From JBBQYA01 sp038209155 (GTDB taxonomy: Bacteria > Bacteroidota > Bacteroidia > Sphingobacteriales > Sphingobacteriaceae): DNA of 7,354 bases. The notes below the pieces were generated by a model that did no database searches, was not told where the DNA came from, and worked only from the letters and a program-made list of their open reading frames with translations. Location: NCBI GenBank assembly GCA_038209155.1, contig JBBQYA010000113.1:1-7354 (forward strand), written 5' to 3'. Both the position numbers and the translations under genes were made by a program. Within the stretch, counting starts at the first letter, position 1. Each line of letters starts with the position of its first letter. Shown one piece after another: positions 1 to 6,832 of the stretch.

Positions 1-590
1 TTTTTTAAAACGGCAGAATATTCTGTTCCATAAATATCATCAATCACAGAAGTTTTGATGTATCTGTTGGCTAAAGTTTGTGCGAAGGCTGTAGCTTTGT
101 TTACATCTTGGCAAGCAATAGTTAAATAAGAGAGTTTTTCTAAAGCCACTTCTTCTGCATGACAAGGACCACTTAAAATCAAAAGATTTTCAAAAGGCAT
201 AAGGTAATTTTTATGCAGAAATTCCCCTACGATTAAATTGTCTTCGGGTACAATTCCTTTTATAGCAGAAATAAATATTTTATGTTCGAAATTTTTGTAC
301 TCCGCCAAAGCCAAGGTAGATTTTAGAAATGCAGCTGGTACAGCCAAAATAATTTGATCACATTTTTCTAACGTTTCATTCAAATCATTGCTTAAATCAA
401 TAAGTTCCAAATTGAGATTTACTGAACTTAAATAGTTTGGATTATGCGAAAACTGTTTGATATAATCAATAGTACTTTGGTTTCTGATCCACCAAGTAAC
501 TGGCTGATTATTATCTGTTAAGATTTTAACTAATGCAGTGGCCCAACTACCGCCACCAATCATTGCAATTCTACTTTTTTGTTTATCCAC
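1..590 (-). CDS. gpsA: NAD(P)H-dependent glycerol-3-phosphate dehydrogenase, C-terminus cut by window edge
   Basis: Cytoplasmic enzyme that interconverts dihydroxyacetone phosphate and sn-glycerol 3-phosphate, supplying the backbone for phospholipids. I translated 196 codons, and the frame stays open to the window edge. The N-terminal Rossmann loop is GGGSWAT (residues 12-18), preceded by a beta strand (RIAMI). The strand ILAVP (81-85), the conserved SAIKGI (108-113, with K111 at a family catalytic position) and SGPCHAEEV (140-148) follow. The last complete codon, K196 in EYSAVLK, matches the conserved catalytic lysine at the start of the C-terminal helical domain, so roughly the last 130-140 residues lie outside the window. 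I chose the GTG at 590 because the first ATG (563) would begin inside the first beta strand, and no ATG, GTG or TTG occurs between 590 and the in-frame stop at 627-629. The start lies about 14 nt beyond the T-rich tail of the terminator after the adaptor gene. Family assignment is very secure; the start is likely. Confidence 0.95.
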   Translation of the reverse strand, partial: MDKQKSRIAMIGGGSWATALVKILTDNNQPVTWWIRNQSTIDYIKQFSHNPNYLSSVNLNLELIDLSNDLNETLEKCDQIILAVPAAFLKSTLALAEYKNFEHKIFISAIKGIVPEDNLIVGEFLHKNYLMPFENLLILSGPCHAEEVALEKLSYLTIACQDVNKATAFAQTLANRYIKTSVIDDIYGTEYSAVLK

Positions 591-603
591 AGAGAGTTTC
601 TTT

Positions 604-640
604 AAATAAAAAATGCCTTTGCCGAATTATCAGCAAAGGC
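604..640 (-). terminator. Intrinsic terminator after the TolC/adaptor pair
   Basis: Read on the minus strand, a perfect 8-bp stem (GCCTTTGC / GCAAAGGC, plus-strand 615-622 and 633-640) with a 10-nt loop is followed by the T-rich tract ATTTTTTATTT. It begins 21 nt after the adaptor stop codon. The plus-strand side has no T tract, so it acts on leftward transcription only. It separates the efflux pair from gpsA. Confidence 0.85.
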
Positions 641-661
641 AAATTATAGATAATTTGAAAA

Positions 662-2020
662 TTATTTTTCAGTTTTCTTTACTAGGTCATCTTTCTCCAC
701 TTTTTTCACCTTCATATCATTCTTTAATTTTTTTGAAACGGCTAAATAAGGTCCGTTAATTACTTCTTCATCTCCTTTTAAACCAGAAATAATATGGATA
801 TAACTTTCATCTTGAATACCCGTTTTAACTTCTACCTGTTTTACTTTGCCTTCTGGCAAAAACACAAAAACATACTCTTTCTGATCGTCTTTTGAATTAT
901 CTTCTTCCTCAGTATCAGTTTTAGATTTGGTTTTATCTACATCACTTTTCTTTTTAGCTAATGCTGAATCTACACGAGTAGTCACAGCTTGAATTGGTAA
1001 GGTGATAATATTAGCTAAACGCTCAGTTTGAATTTCGACCGTAGCAGAAAGCCCAGGTCTGAATGGAGATAAACCTTTTAAATCTTTAAAATCTACATAA
1101 GATTCAGATAAAACCCGAATTTTAACCTCAAAATTAGTAACCTGATCAGTTCCACCACCAGAAACTGTAGCAGAATTTGCAATTTCTGTAACCACACCTT
1201 TAAATTTTCTATCGAGGTACGCATCAACTTCAACTTCAGAAGTATCGCCAATACTCACACGATTTATATCATTTTCATTTACTTCCACATTTACTTCCAT
1301 GCTACTCAAATCTGCAACACGCATCATTTCTGTTCCTGCCATTTGAGAAGTTCCTACTACTCGTTCACCCAATTCTACTAGCAACGAGGAAACAATTCCA
1401 TCAATTGGTGAGAAAATAGTTGTTCTTATTAAGTTTTCTCTTGCTTGTTTTACCGTTGCTTCAGAAGATTGTACATTGAATCTAGAAGCAGATATACTTT
1501 GTCTGCTGGCATCTACTTCTGCTTTTGCCACTTCAAATTCCGATAATGAATTTTCATATTCAGAAGGAGAGATTACCTTGTCTTTGTACAAATCCTTGGA
1601 ACGTTTAAAAGCTGCATCAGCTCTTTTAAATCTTGCTTCCACCTGAACAAATTGAGAGGCTGTTGTCGCTAGATTTGCTTTGGTTGTATTTAATGAAGCT
1701 GTTGCTCTTTCTAATTCTGACAAATAAATATCAGGTCTAATTTTAGCTAATAATTGTCCTTTTTTTACTCTATCACCTTCCTTTACAGTAAGTTCAACAA
1801 TTTCACCAGAAACATCTGGAGAAATTTTCACTTCTGTTTCAGGCTGTATTTTTCCACTTGCAGTTACTGTTTCTATTATGGTTCTTTTGGCTACTTTTTC
1901 TATCGTAACCTCAGTAAGTTTACCCTCGCCAAACCAACCCGCTTTTTTACCAATTATGGCAAATACAAGAATTAAAACGGTAGCTGCAATTAAGTATTTC
2001 TGTAATTTAGAAAGTTTCAT
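662..2020 (-). CDS. Periplasmic adaptor (membrane fusion) protein, HlyD/AcrA/MacA family
   Basis: A 452-residue periplasmic adaptor that would link an inner-membrane pump (ABC or RND type) to the outer-membrane channel encoded just upstream. Residues 8-25 form one N-terminal hydrophobic segment, read as a membrane anchor or uncleaved signal; no lipobox cysteine is present. A lipoyl half-motif follows (about 62-95, with SGEIVELTVKEGDRVKKGQLL). An Ala/Ser/Lys/Glu-rich helical hairpin, predicted coiled coil, spans about 98-198, and the second lipoyl half about 200-235 (TTIFSPIDGIVS, ELGERVVGT). A beta-barrel region lies at about 240-330 (FRPGLSATVEI at its end), and a membrane-proximal domain to about 432. 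A highly charged segment (about 354-382) interrupts the membrane-proximal domain, and the C-terminus is a Lys/Glu-rich tail. The length is somewhat above the usual 350-420 because of these additions. The start lies 53 bp after the tolC-like stop, consistent with cotranscription. The substrate cannot be told from sequence. Confidence 0.93.
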   Translation of the reverse strand: MKLSKLQKYLIAATVLILVFAIIGKKAGWFGEGKLTEVTIEKVAKRTIIETVTASGKIQPETEVKISPDVSGEIVELTVKEGDRVKKGQLLAKIRPDIYLSELERATASLNTTKANLATTASQFVQVEARFKRADAAFKRSKDLYKDKVISPSEYENSLSEFEVAKAEVDASRQSISASRFNVQSSEATVKQARENLIRTTIFSPIDGIVSSLLVELGERVVGTSQMAGTEMMRVADLSSMEVNVEVNENDINRVSIGDTSEVEVDAYLDRKFKGVVTEIANSATVSGGGTDQVTNFEVKIRVLSESYVDFKDLKGLSPFRPGLSATVEIQTERLANIITLPIQAVTTRVDSALAKKKSDVDKTKSKTDTEEEDNSKDDQKEYVFVFLPEGKVKQVEVKTGIQDESYIHIISGLKGDEEVINGPYLAVSKKLKNDMKVKKVEKDDLVKKTEK

Positions 2021-2073
2021 AGATAAAATTTAAAAAGAATAGCCAAGGTTTATGATGGATAAAGGAATGATTT

Positions 2074-3510
2074 TTAATTTAAATTCAATGGTTTTCCTAA
2101 ATAAAAGTCTAGGATTTTACGCTTAAAAATTAAATCATATTTAGATTGGATATAATCCGCTTCGGCACGACTTAAGTTACTTTTTACTGTGTTGAAATCG
2201 ATAGAATTCAATAAACCTACATCAAATTTTTGTTGGTTGTATTTAAATGATTCTGTCAATGACTCGAAAGCATTTCCAGAACTTACGTATTTTTTCTCTG
2301 CAGCATTGATGTCTGCAACCGATTGTGTGATGGTTTTGTTTAAGTTGTTTTTGATAAATTCTTCATTCAATTGAGTAGTTTGCATATTTAATTTTGCTCT
2401 ACGAACCCCTAAACGAGTGCTCCAATTATTAAAAATCGGTATTGATAAATTAAATCCGACTGATTGATTAAAGTTATCATTCAATTGATCGAAATAGTTA
2501 CTTTGCAAAAATTGTTGCTCTACTATTAATTGAGAAATAAATACTGAATCATTGGCTCTCGTACTTCCTACAAATCGTTCACCAAAACCTCTTGAAATGG
2601 CAGAAAACGAACCTCTACCACTTGAATATCCCGTTCCTAAAGATGCACCAGCTGATAATCTTGGATAATAGCCTCCTTTTGCAACTTGTAATCCTTTTAT
2701 GGCTGCTTGAGAATTATATTGTGCCTGCAATACTTCTGGAAATACTTTTACCGATTCATTAAATAAAACAGAAATACTTTTTTCCATAGTTTCATCTATT
2801 ATTTCAAGATTATCTAATCTTTCTAGCACATATTGTTGAGAAGATTCAGGATCAATTAATTGAGTTAAATTAATCATAGCAATATCTAAATTGTTTTGAG
2901 CAGTTATCACGTTTAATTCTTCTGCTGCTCGCTGAGCTTTCACATTCAAAACATCACCAAAAGTTATGTTTCCAACTTTTTCTCTTTTTTCTGCACGGTC
3001 AAATTCTTCTTTTGCTAAGTCTAAACGAATATTAGCAGCAGTCAGCAAATCTTCAAAATAAAGTGCCTGCAAATAAAAATTGATAACAGAAAGTAAAACT
3101 TCATTTTTTGTTTTTTGCAAACCACTTTTACTAGCTTCCAATAATAATTTATTTCTAGAAATAGTCTGAATTCTTTGGAAACCTCCAAAAAGTAAAACAT
3201 TACTATTTAATGAAAAATTATTTGAATTTACGCTTTCATTCACAAACTGATTGGTCAAGGGATCAATACTTCTACCAAAATTAAAATTTTCAGTTGCGTT
3301 CGCATTCAAATCTGGTAGAAGAGCCATTCTGCTTTCCAACAAATCTACATTAGATAAAGATTGAGATAGCTCTGCTTGCTTTACAGAAATATTATTCTGT
3401 AAAGCCATATCTGTGGCTTGCTTGAGTGTAATTTTTTGTTGCGCAAAAACTGAACTTGCTGGCAAAAGGAAAATTAATAACCGAACAAAAGTTCTTTGAG
3501 GTCTAGACAT
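2074..3510 (-). CDS. TolC-family outer-membrane efflux channel protein
   Basis: A 478-residue TolC-type protein, expected to trimerise into an outer-membrane beta barrel with a periplasmic helical tunnel. From the ATG at 3510 it has a clear Sec signal peptide: basic SRPQRTFVR, hydrophobic LLIFLLPASS, and a VFA-QQ cleavage site after residue 23. The mature part starts with the family-typical ITLKQATDMALQNN. It carries FNFGRSIDP (76-84), which is common in Bacteroidota TolC homologues, then long amphipathic helices in two internal repeats. SIPIFNNW marks the second barrel strand pair, and a conserved C-terminal region ends in FYLGKPL. The frame can be extended five codons to a TTG at 3525, but that would place LFSIM before the signal peptide, so I prefer the ATG. 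It is first in a two-gene unit with the adaptor. No inner-membrane pump gene adjoins it. Exported substrate unknown. Confidence 0.94.
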   Translation of the reverse strand: MSRPQRTFVRLLIFLLPASSVFAQQKITLKQATDMALQNNISVKQAELSQSLSNVDLLESRMALLPDLNANATENFNFGRSIDPLTNQFVNESVNSNNFSLNSNVLLFGGFQRIQTISRNKLLLEASKSGLQKTKNEVLLSVINFYLQALYFEDLLTAANIRLDLAKEEFDRAEKREKVGNITFGDVLNVKAQRAAEELNVITAQNNLDIAMINLTQLIDPESSQQYVLERLDNLEIIDETMEKSISVLFNESVKVFPEVLQAQYNSQAAIKGLQVAKGGYYPRLSAGASLGTGYSSGRGSFSAISRGFGERFVGSTRANDSVFISQLIVEQQFLQSNYFDQLNDNFNQSVGFNLSIPIFNNWSTRLGVRRAKLNMQTTQLNEEFIKNNLNKTITQSVADINAAEKKYVSSGNAFESLTESFKYNQQKFDVGLLNSIDFNTVKSNLSRAEADYIQSKYDLIFKRKILDFYLGKPLNLN

Positions 3511-3662
3511 AATTGAGAAAAGCAAATTAGATACTTGATTGCAATTATATGTAAACGGTCAATATTTATTGCAATGAGCCAGTAAATATTTAGTTACACC
3601 TTGATTTCGAAAATTTTAAAATTAAACTATGCCTACTATTATTATTTGGTTTATTTTACAAA
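3511..3662. promoter_or_regulatory. Divergent intergenic region between the efflux pair and the deacetylase
   Basis: This 152-bp AT-rich gap must hold the start signals for the leftward tolC-like/adaptor unit and for the rightward deacetylase. I see no exact match to the Bacteroidota -7 element TAnnTTTG in either direction. Near matches occur on the minus strand (TAATTTGC at 3522-3529, one base short of consensus spacing) and the plus strand (TATTATTTG, 3637-3648 area, one base too long). Neither is good enough to call a promoter. A GTAA-N8-TTAC dyad lies at 3582-3597, next to the two ATTGCAAT sites listed separately. Confidence 0.5.
3538..3575. promoter_or_regulatory. Pair of identical palindromic sites, possible operator
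   Basis: ATTGCAAT, a perfect 8-bp self-complementary sequence, occurs at 3538-3545 and again at 3568-3575, exactly 30 bp apart (close to three helical turns). Both copies extend to the symmetric 12-mer T-N-ATTGCAAT-N-A. They lie 28 bp or more upstream of the tolC-like ATG and 88 bp or more upstream of the deacetylase ATG. The arrangement is what a dimeric repressor or activator binding two sites would need. No regulator gene is in the window, and the octamer also occurs inside two genes, so this is an inference. Confidence 0.35.
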
Positions 3663-4274
3663 ATGATATTTTTTCCTAATACTCCATGGATTATAAAACA
3701 GATTTATTCTGGTTTGACTTGGAATAAAAGCCGATCAGAAAAGAAAATCTATCTCACTTTTGATGATGGACCAGTGCCAGAAGCAACTCCATTTGTTTTA
3801 GAAGAATTAAAAAAGTTTGATGCAAAAGCTACTTTTTTTGTTATTGGCGATAATGTTCGTAAAAATCCTGAGCTTTTTAATCAAATAAAACAAGCAGGTC
3901 ATAGTATTGGAAATCATACTTTTAATCATTTAAACGGTTGGAAGAACAGCCAGCGTTTTTATTTAGAAAATATAGAAAAATGCAATGAATTAATTCATGC
4001 TCCCTTGTTCAGACCGCCATACGGACGAACCACTTTTAACCAATTAAGAGAAATAAAAAAGCAGTACCAAGTAATCATGTGGGATGTGCTTAGTGGAGAT
4101 TATAATGCAGCATTGAGTAGAGAAAAATGTTTGTTTAATGTAATTAAAAATGGTAAAAATGGTTCGATCGTCTTATTTCATGATAGTGTAAAATCTTACA
4201 AAAATATGAGCTATGCCCTACCAAAGGCCTTAGATTTTTGGAAAAATGAAGGATATGAAATAGTAGGTTTTTAA
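3663..4274 (+). CDS. Polysaccharide deacetylase family protein (NodB homology domain, CE4)
   Basis: A 203-residue metal-dependent deacetylase of carbohydrate esterase family 4. The family removes N- or O-acetyl groups from peptidoglycan, chitin-like or other glycans. All five motifs are visible: TFDDGP (32-37; D34 as likely catalytic base, D35 as metal ligand), HSIGNHTFNH (80-89; H85 and H89 as metal ligands), RPPYGR (117-122), WDVLSGDY (140-147) and IVLFHD (169-174, with H173). The protein is essentially a bare catalytic domain. I see no convincing signal peptide: the N-terminus (IFFPNTPWIIKQIYSG) is short, only mildly hydrophobic, and lacks a cleavage site. It may therefore act in the cytoplasm or at the membrane face, or leave by another route. 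It is divergent from the efflux pair and 97 bp upstream of aconitase. The true substrate is unknown, so I give no gene symbol. Confidence 0.92.
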   Translation: MIFFPNTPWIIKQIYSGLTWNKSRSEKKIYLTFDDGPVPEATPFVLEELKKFDAKATFFVIGDNVRKNPELFNQIKQAGHSIGNHTFNHLNGWKNSQRFYLENIEKCNELIHAPLFRPPYGRTTFNQLREIKKQYQVIMWDVLSGDYNAALSREKCLFNVIKNGKNGSIVLFHDSVKSYKNMSYALPKALDFWKNEGYEIVGF

Positions 4275-4337
4275 ATTTAAAAAGTCCGAAAAACGAATAA
4301 GAATTGCATTTAAATTATGAAAAACTATCAATTTTTG

Positions 4338-4345
4338 TATTTTCG
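4338..4345 (+). promoter_or_regulatory. Possible -7 promoter element for aconitase
   Basis: TATTTTCG matches the Bacteroidota -7 consensus TAnnTTTG at all but one fixed position. It lies 26 bp before the aconitase ATG, which would give a leader of about 20 nt. That leader is almost pure A/C/T (AATCAAAAACAAAATCAAAAAA), typical of efficiently translated genes in the phylum. No TTG -33 element is found at the expected distance, so confidence is low. Confidence 0.3.
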
Positions 4346-4371
4346 CAAGAATCAAAAACAAAATCAAAAAA

Positions 4372-6636
4372 ATGGCTTTCGATATAGAAATGATTAAAAA
4401 AGTGTACGATGGTATGGCAACTAAAATAGATGCTGCACGACGTACCATTAATAAACCATTAACATTAACAGAAAAAATATTATACACCCATCTTTGGGAA
4501 AATCCAGTTCATTTTGCTTTTGAGCGAGGAACGAGCTATGTAGATTTTGCACCAGACCGAGTTGCTATGCAAGATGCTACGGCTCAAATGGCACTTTTGC
4601 AATTTATGCAAGCTGGTAGACCTTCCGTTGCAGTTCCTTCCACCGTACATTGCGATCATTTAATACAAGCCAAAGAAGGTGCAGCACAAGATCTTGCATC
4701 TGCATTGGACACCAATAAAGAGGTTTTTGATTTCCTTTCCTCTGTTTCCAATAAATATGGTTTAGGATTTTGGAAACCAGGTGCAGGAATTATTCATCAA
4801 GTGGTTTTAGAAAATTATGCTTTCCCTGGAGGCTTAATGATTGGCACAGATTCACATACCGTAAATGCAGGAGGTTTGGGAATGATAGCCATTGGAGTAG
4901 GTGGAGCAGATGCTTGTGATGTTATGGCTGGATTGCCTTGGGAATTAAAATTTCCTAAATTAATTGGGGTAAAGCTTACTGGAAAACTTTCTGGTTGGAC
5001 ATCTGCCAAAGATGTAATCTTAAAAGTAGCAGGTATATTAACCGTAAAAGGTGGAACTGGAGCTATTTTAGAATACTTTGGAGAAGGCGCAAAATCTCTT
5101 TCTTGTACTGGAAAAGGCACCATTTGTAATATGGGTGCAGAAATTGGAGCTACAACTTCTGTTTTTGGTTATGATGAAAAAATGGCTGCTTATTTAAGAG
5201 GAACAGAACGGTCGGACATTGCAGATTTAGCAGATCAAATAAAAGCACATTTGACAGGAGATGATGAAGTATATGCTAACCCATCTGCATATTTTGATGA
5301 GGTGATTGAAATAGATTTAAGCACACTTGAACCTCATGTAAATGGTCCATTCACTCCAGATTTGGCTTGGCCGATTTCCAAATTTGCTGCAGCTGTAAAA
5401 GAAAATAACTGGCCAGCTAAATTAGAAGTTGGTTTAATTGGTTCTTGTACCAATTCATCTTATGAAGATATCAGTAGAGCCGCATCCGTTGCCAAACAAG
5501 CAGTTGATAAAGGTTTGGTTGCAAAATCAGAATTCACCATCACACCCGGCTCAGAATTAGTTCGTTTCACAGTAGAGAGAGATGGTTTTTTAGAAACTTT
5601 TGCCAAAATGGGCGGAGTTGTTTTAGCCAATGCCTGTGGGCCATGTATTGGACAATGGGCACGGCATACAACTGATCCTTCCAGAAAAAATTCAATTATT
5701 ACTTCGTTTAATAGAAATTTTGCCAAAAGAAATGATGGCAATCCAAATACTCATGCTTTTGTAGCATCTCCAGAGATAGTTACTGCATTTGCCATTGCTG
5801 GAGATCTTACTTTTAATCCTTTGACAGATACTTTGAAAAATGCTGCAGGAGAAGAAATAAAAATGGATGAGCCATCGGGTATAGAACTTCCATCCAGAGG
5901 TTTTGAAGTGGAAGACGCCGGTTTTCAGGCTCCAGCTCTTGATGGTGAAAATGTAAATATTCTCGTTTCTCCTACTTCTGATAGATTGCAATTATTAGAT
6001 CCCTTTGCACCTTGGGAAGGAACAGATATTTTAGGTTTACGTCTATTGATAAAAGCAAAAGGTAAATGTACTACCGATCATATCTCTATGGCTGGACCAT
6101 GGCTTAAATATCGAGGTCATTTAGATAACATTTCTAATAATATGTTAATTGGTGCTATCAATTATTTCAACGAAACATCCGATTCTGTAAAAAACCAATT
6201 GACAGGAGAATACGGAGCAGTACCCGCAACTCAACGCGCATATAAAGCTGCAAAAATCGGTTCTATTGTAGTCGGTGACGAGAATTATGGAGAAGGCTCA
6301 TCTAGAGAACATGCTGCCATGGAACCTCGCCATTTGGGTGTTCGTGCTATTTTGGTGAAATCCTTTGCCCGTATTCACGAAACCAATTTGAAAAAACAAG
6401 GTATGTTAGGTCTAACCTTTGCCAACCCTTCCGACTACGATAAAGTTCGAGAAAATGACTTAATAGACATCACTGGTCTTACCACTTTTGCGCCTGATAA
6501 ACAATTAGGAATCACCCTAAACCATGACGATGGAACTAGAGACTCTTTTCCTGTTAACCACACCTATAATGCTCAACAAATAGAATGGTTTAAAGCAGGT
6601 GGCGCGCTCAATATTATTCGAAAAACGTTAAGCTAG
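4372..6636 (+). CDS. acn: Aconitate hydratase, mitochondrial-type aconitase
   Basis: Cytoplasmic [4Fe-4S] enzyme of the TCA cycle that isomerises citrate to isocitrate via cis-aconitate. The 754 residues match the full length of the mitochondrial-type aconitases used by many Bacteroidota, and are shorter than the roughly 890-residue AcnA type. Substrate and active-site motifs include STVHCDHLIQAK (90-101) and GTDSHTVNAGG (158-168). The three cluster cysteines are C359 in GSCTNSSYED, and C422 and C425 in ANACGPCIGQW. After a linker at about 510-540, the swivel domain carries KGKCTTDHISMAGPW (563-577) and GDENYGEGSSREHAAMEPRHLG (635-656), which holds the catalytic serine and substrate-binding arginine (S643/S644, R645). 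The start MAFDIEMIKKVYDG fits the family. It has its own terminator 6 bp after the stop and is probably monocistronic, or cotranscribed with the deacetylase at most. The gene appears intact, with no missing residues. Confidence 0.98.
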   Translation: MAFDIEMIKKVYDGMATKIDAARRTINKPLTLTEKILYTHLWENPVHFAFERGTSYVDFAPDRVAMQDATAQMALLQFMQAGRPSVAVPSTVHCDHLIQAKEGAAQDLASALDTNKEVFDFLSSVSNKYGLGFWKPGAGIIHQVVLENYAFPGGLMIGTDSHTVNAGGLGMIAIGVGGADACDVMAGLPWELKFPKLIGVKLTGKLSGWTSAKDVILKVAGILTVKGGTGAILEYFGEGAKSLSCTGKGTICNMGAEIGATTSVFGYDEKMAAYLRGTERSDIADLADQIKAHLTGDDEVYANPSAYFDEVIEIDLSTLEPHVNGPFTPDLAWPISKFAAAVKENNWPAKLEVGLIGSCTNSSYEDISRAASVAKQAVDKGLVAKSEFTITPGSELVRFTVERDGFLETFAKMGGVVLANACGPCIGQWARHTTDPSRKNSIITSFNRNFAKRNDGNPNTHAFVASPEIVTAFAIAGDLTFNPLTDTLKNAAGEEIKMDEPSGIELPSRGFEVEDAGFQAPALDGENVNILVSPTSDRLQLLDPFAPWEGTDILGLRLLIKAKGKCTTDHISMAGPWLKYRGHLDNISNNMLIGAINYFNETSDSVKNQLTGEYGAVPATQRAYKAAKIGSIVVGDENYGEGSSREHAAMEPRHLGVRAILVKSFARIHETNLKKQGMLGLTFANPSDYDKVRENDLIDITGLTTFAPDKQLGITLNHDDGTRDSFPVNHTYNAQQIEWFKAGGALNIIRKTLS

Positions 6637-6642
6637 AACATT

Positions 6643-6679
6643 AAAATCCGGTTTCAATAGCCGGATTTTTTTTGTTTTT
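6643..6679 (+). terminator. Intrinsic terminator of aconitase
   Basis: A perfect 9-bp stem, AAAATCCGG (6643-6651) with CCGGATTTT (6661-6669), encloses a 9-nt loop. The 3' arm runs into eight T residues (6666-6673), then G and five more T. It starts 6 bp after the aconitase stop codon and would end rightward transcription before the rlmH gap. Confidence 0.9.
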
Positions 6680-6796
6680 ATTTTATCGCGTTTTAGAGAT
6701 TGTAGTATAAATTTTTAGATTTAATTAAAAAAATTAACGCTTATCCGAAATTTAGATAATTACTTTTGGAAACAGTTTTTCTAAAGATTTGGATAG

Positions 6797-6827
6797 ATCT
6801 TTCATCTTTATCTTTTTTATGAAAGAT
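6797..6827 (+). other. Inverted repeat with an alternative upstream pairing partner
   Basis: ATCTTTCAT (6797-6805) and ATGAAAGAT (6819-6827) form a perfect 9-bp stem around a pyrimidine-rich 13-nt loop (CTTTATCTTTTTT). The left arm can instead pair with AAAGAT at 6783-6788 as a 6-bp hairpin with an 8-nt loop, leaving CATCTTTATCTTTTTT unpaired. The two folds exclude each other. The pairs are mostly A-T, so stability is modest and chance formation in AT-rich DNA is quite possible. Confidence 0.3.
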
Positions 6828-6832
6828 TAAAA

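Noticed and set aside
562..569. Further ATTGCAAT copies in gpsA (here) and in aconitase (5985-5992)
   Set aside because: Single copies within coding sequence that fit the required codons (Arg-Ile-Ala-Met and Leu-Gln-Leu); not paired like the intergenic sites. They do lower the weight of that pair.
1754..1975. Plus-strand open frame opposite the adaptor gene (and a similar one at 2189-2374 opposite the TolC-like gene)
   Set aside because: Antisense to well-supported genes, with low-complexity Phe/Tyr-rich or unrecognisable translations; shadows of the real frames.
3511..3525. Five-codon N-terminal extension of the TolC-like protein from a TTG at 3525
   Set aside because: The ATG at 3510 gives a standard signal peptide; the TTG adds LFSI before it and there is no supporting ribosome-binding signal.
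3985..3998. Perfect 14-bp palindrome ATGAATTAATTCAT inside the deacetylase gene
   Set aside because: It encodes NELIH in frame, in a normal part of the protein, and AT-rich palindromes are common here; no sign of a regulatory role.
4815..5123. Minus-strand open frames inside aconitase (also 5460-5741 and 5692-5991) and one at 4230-4487 overlapping its start
   Set aside because: Aconitase is complete and conserved across these regions; the antisense translations show no recognisable domain.
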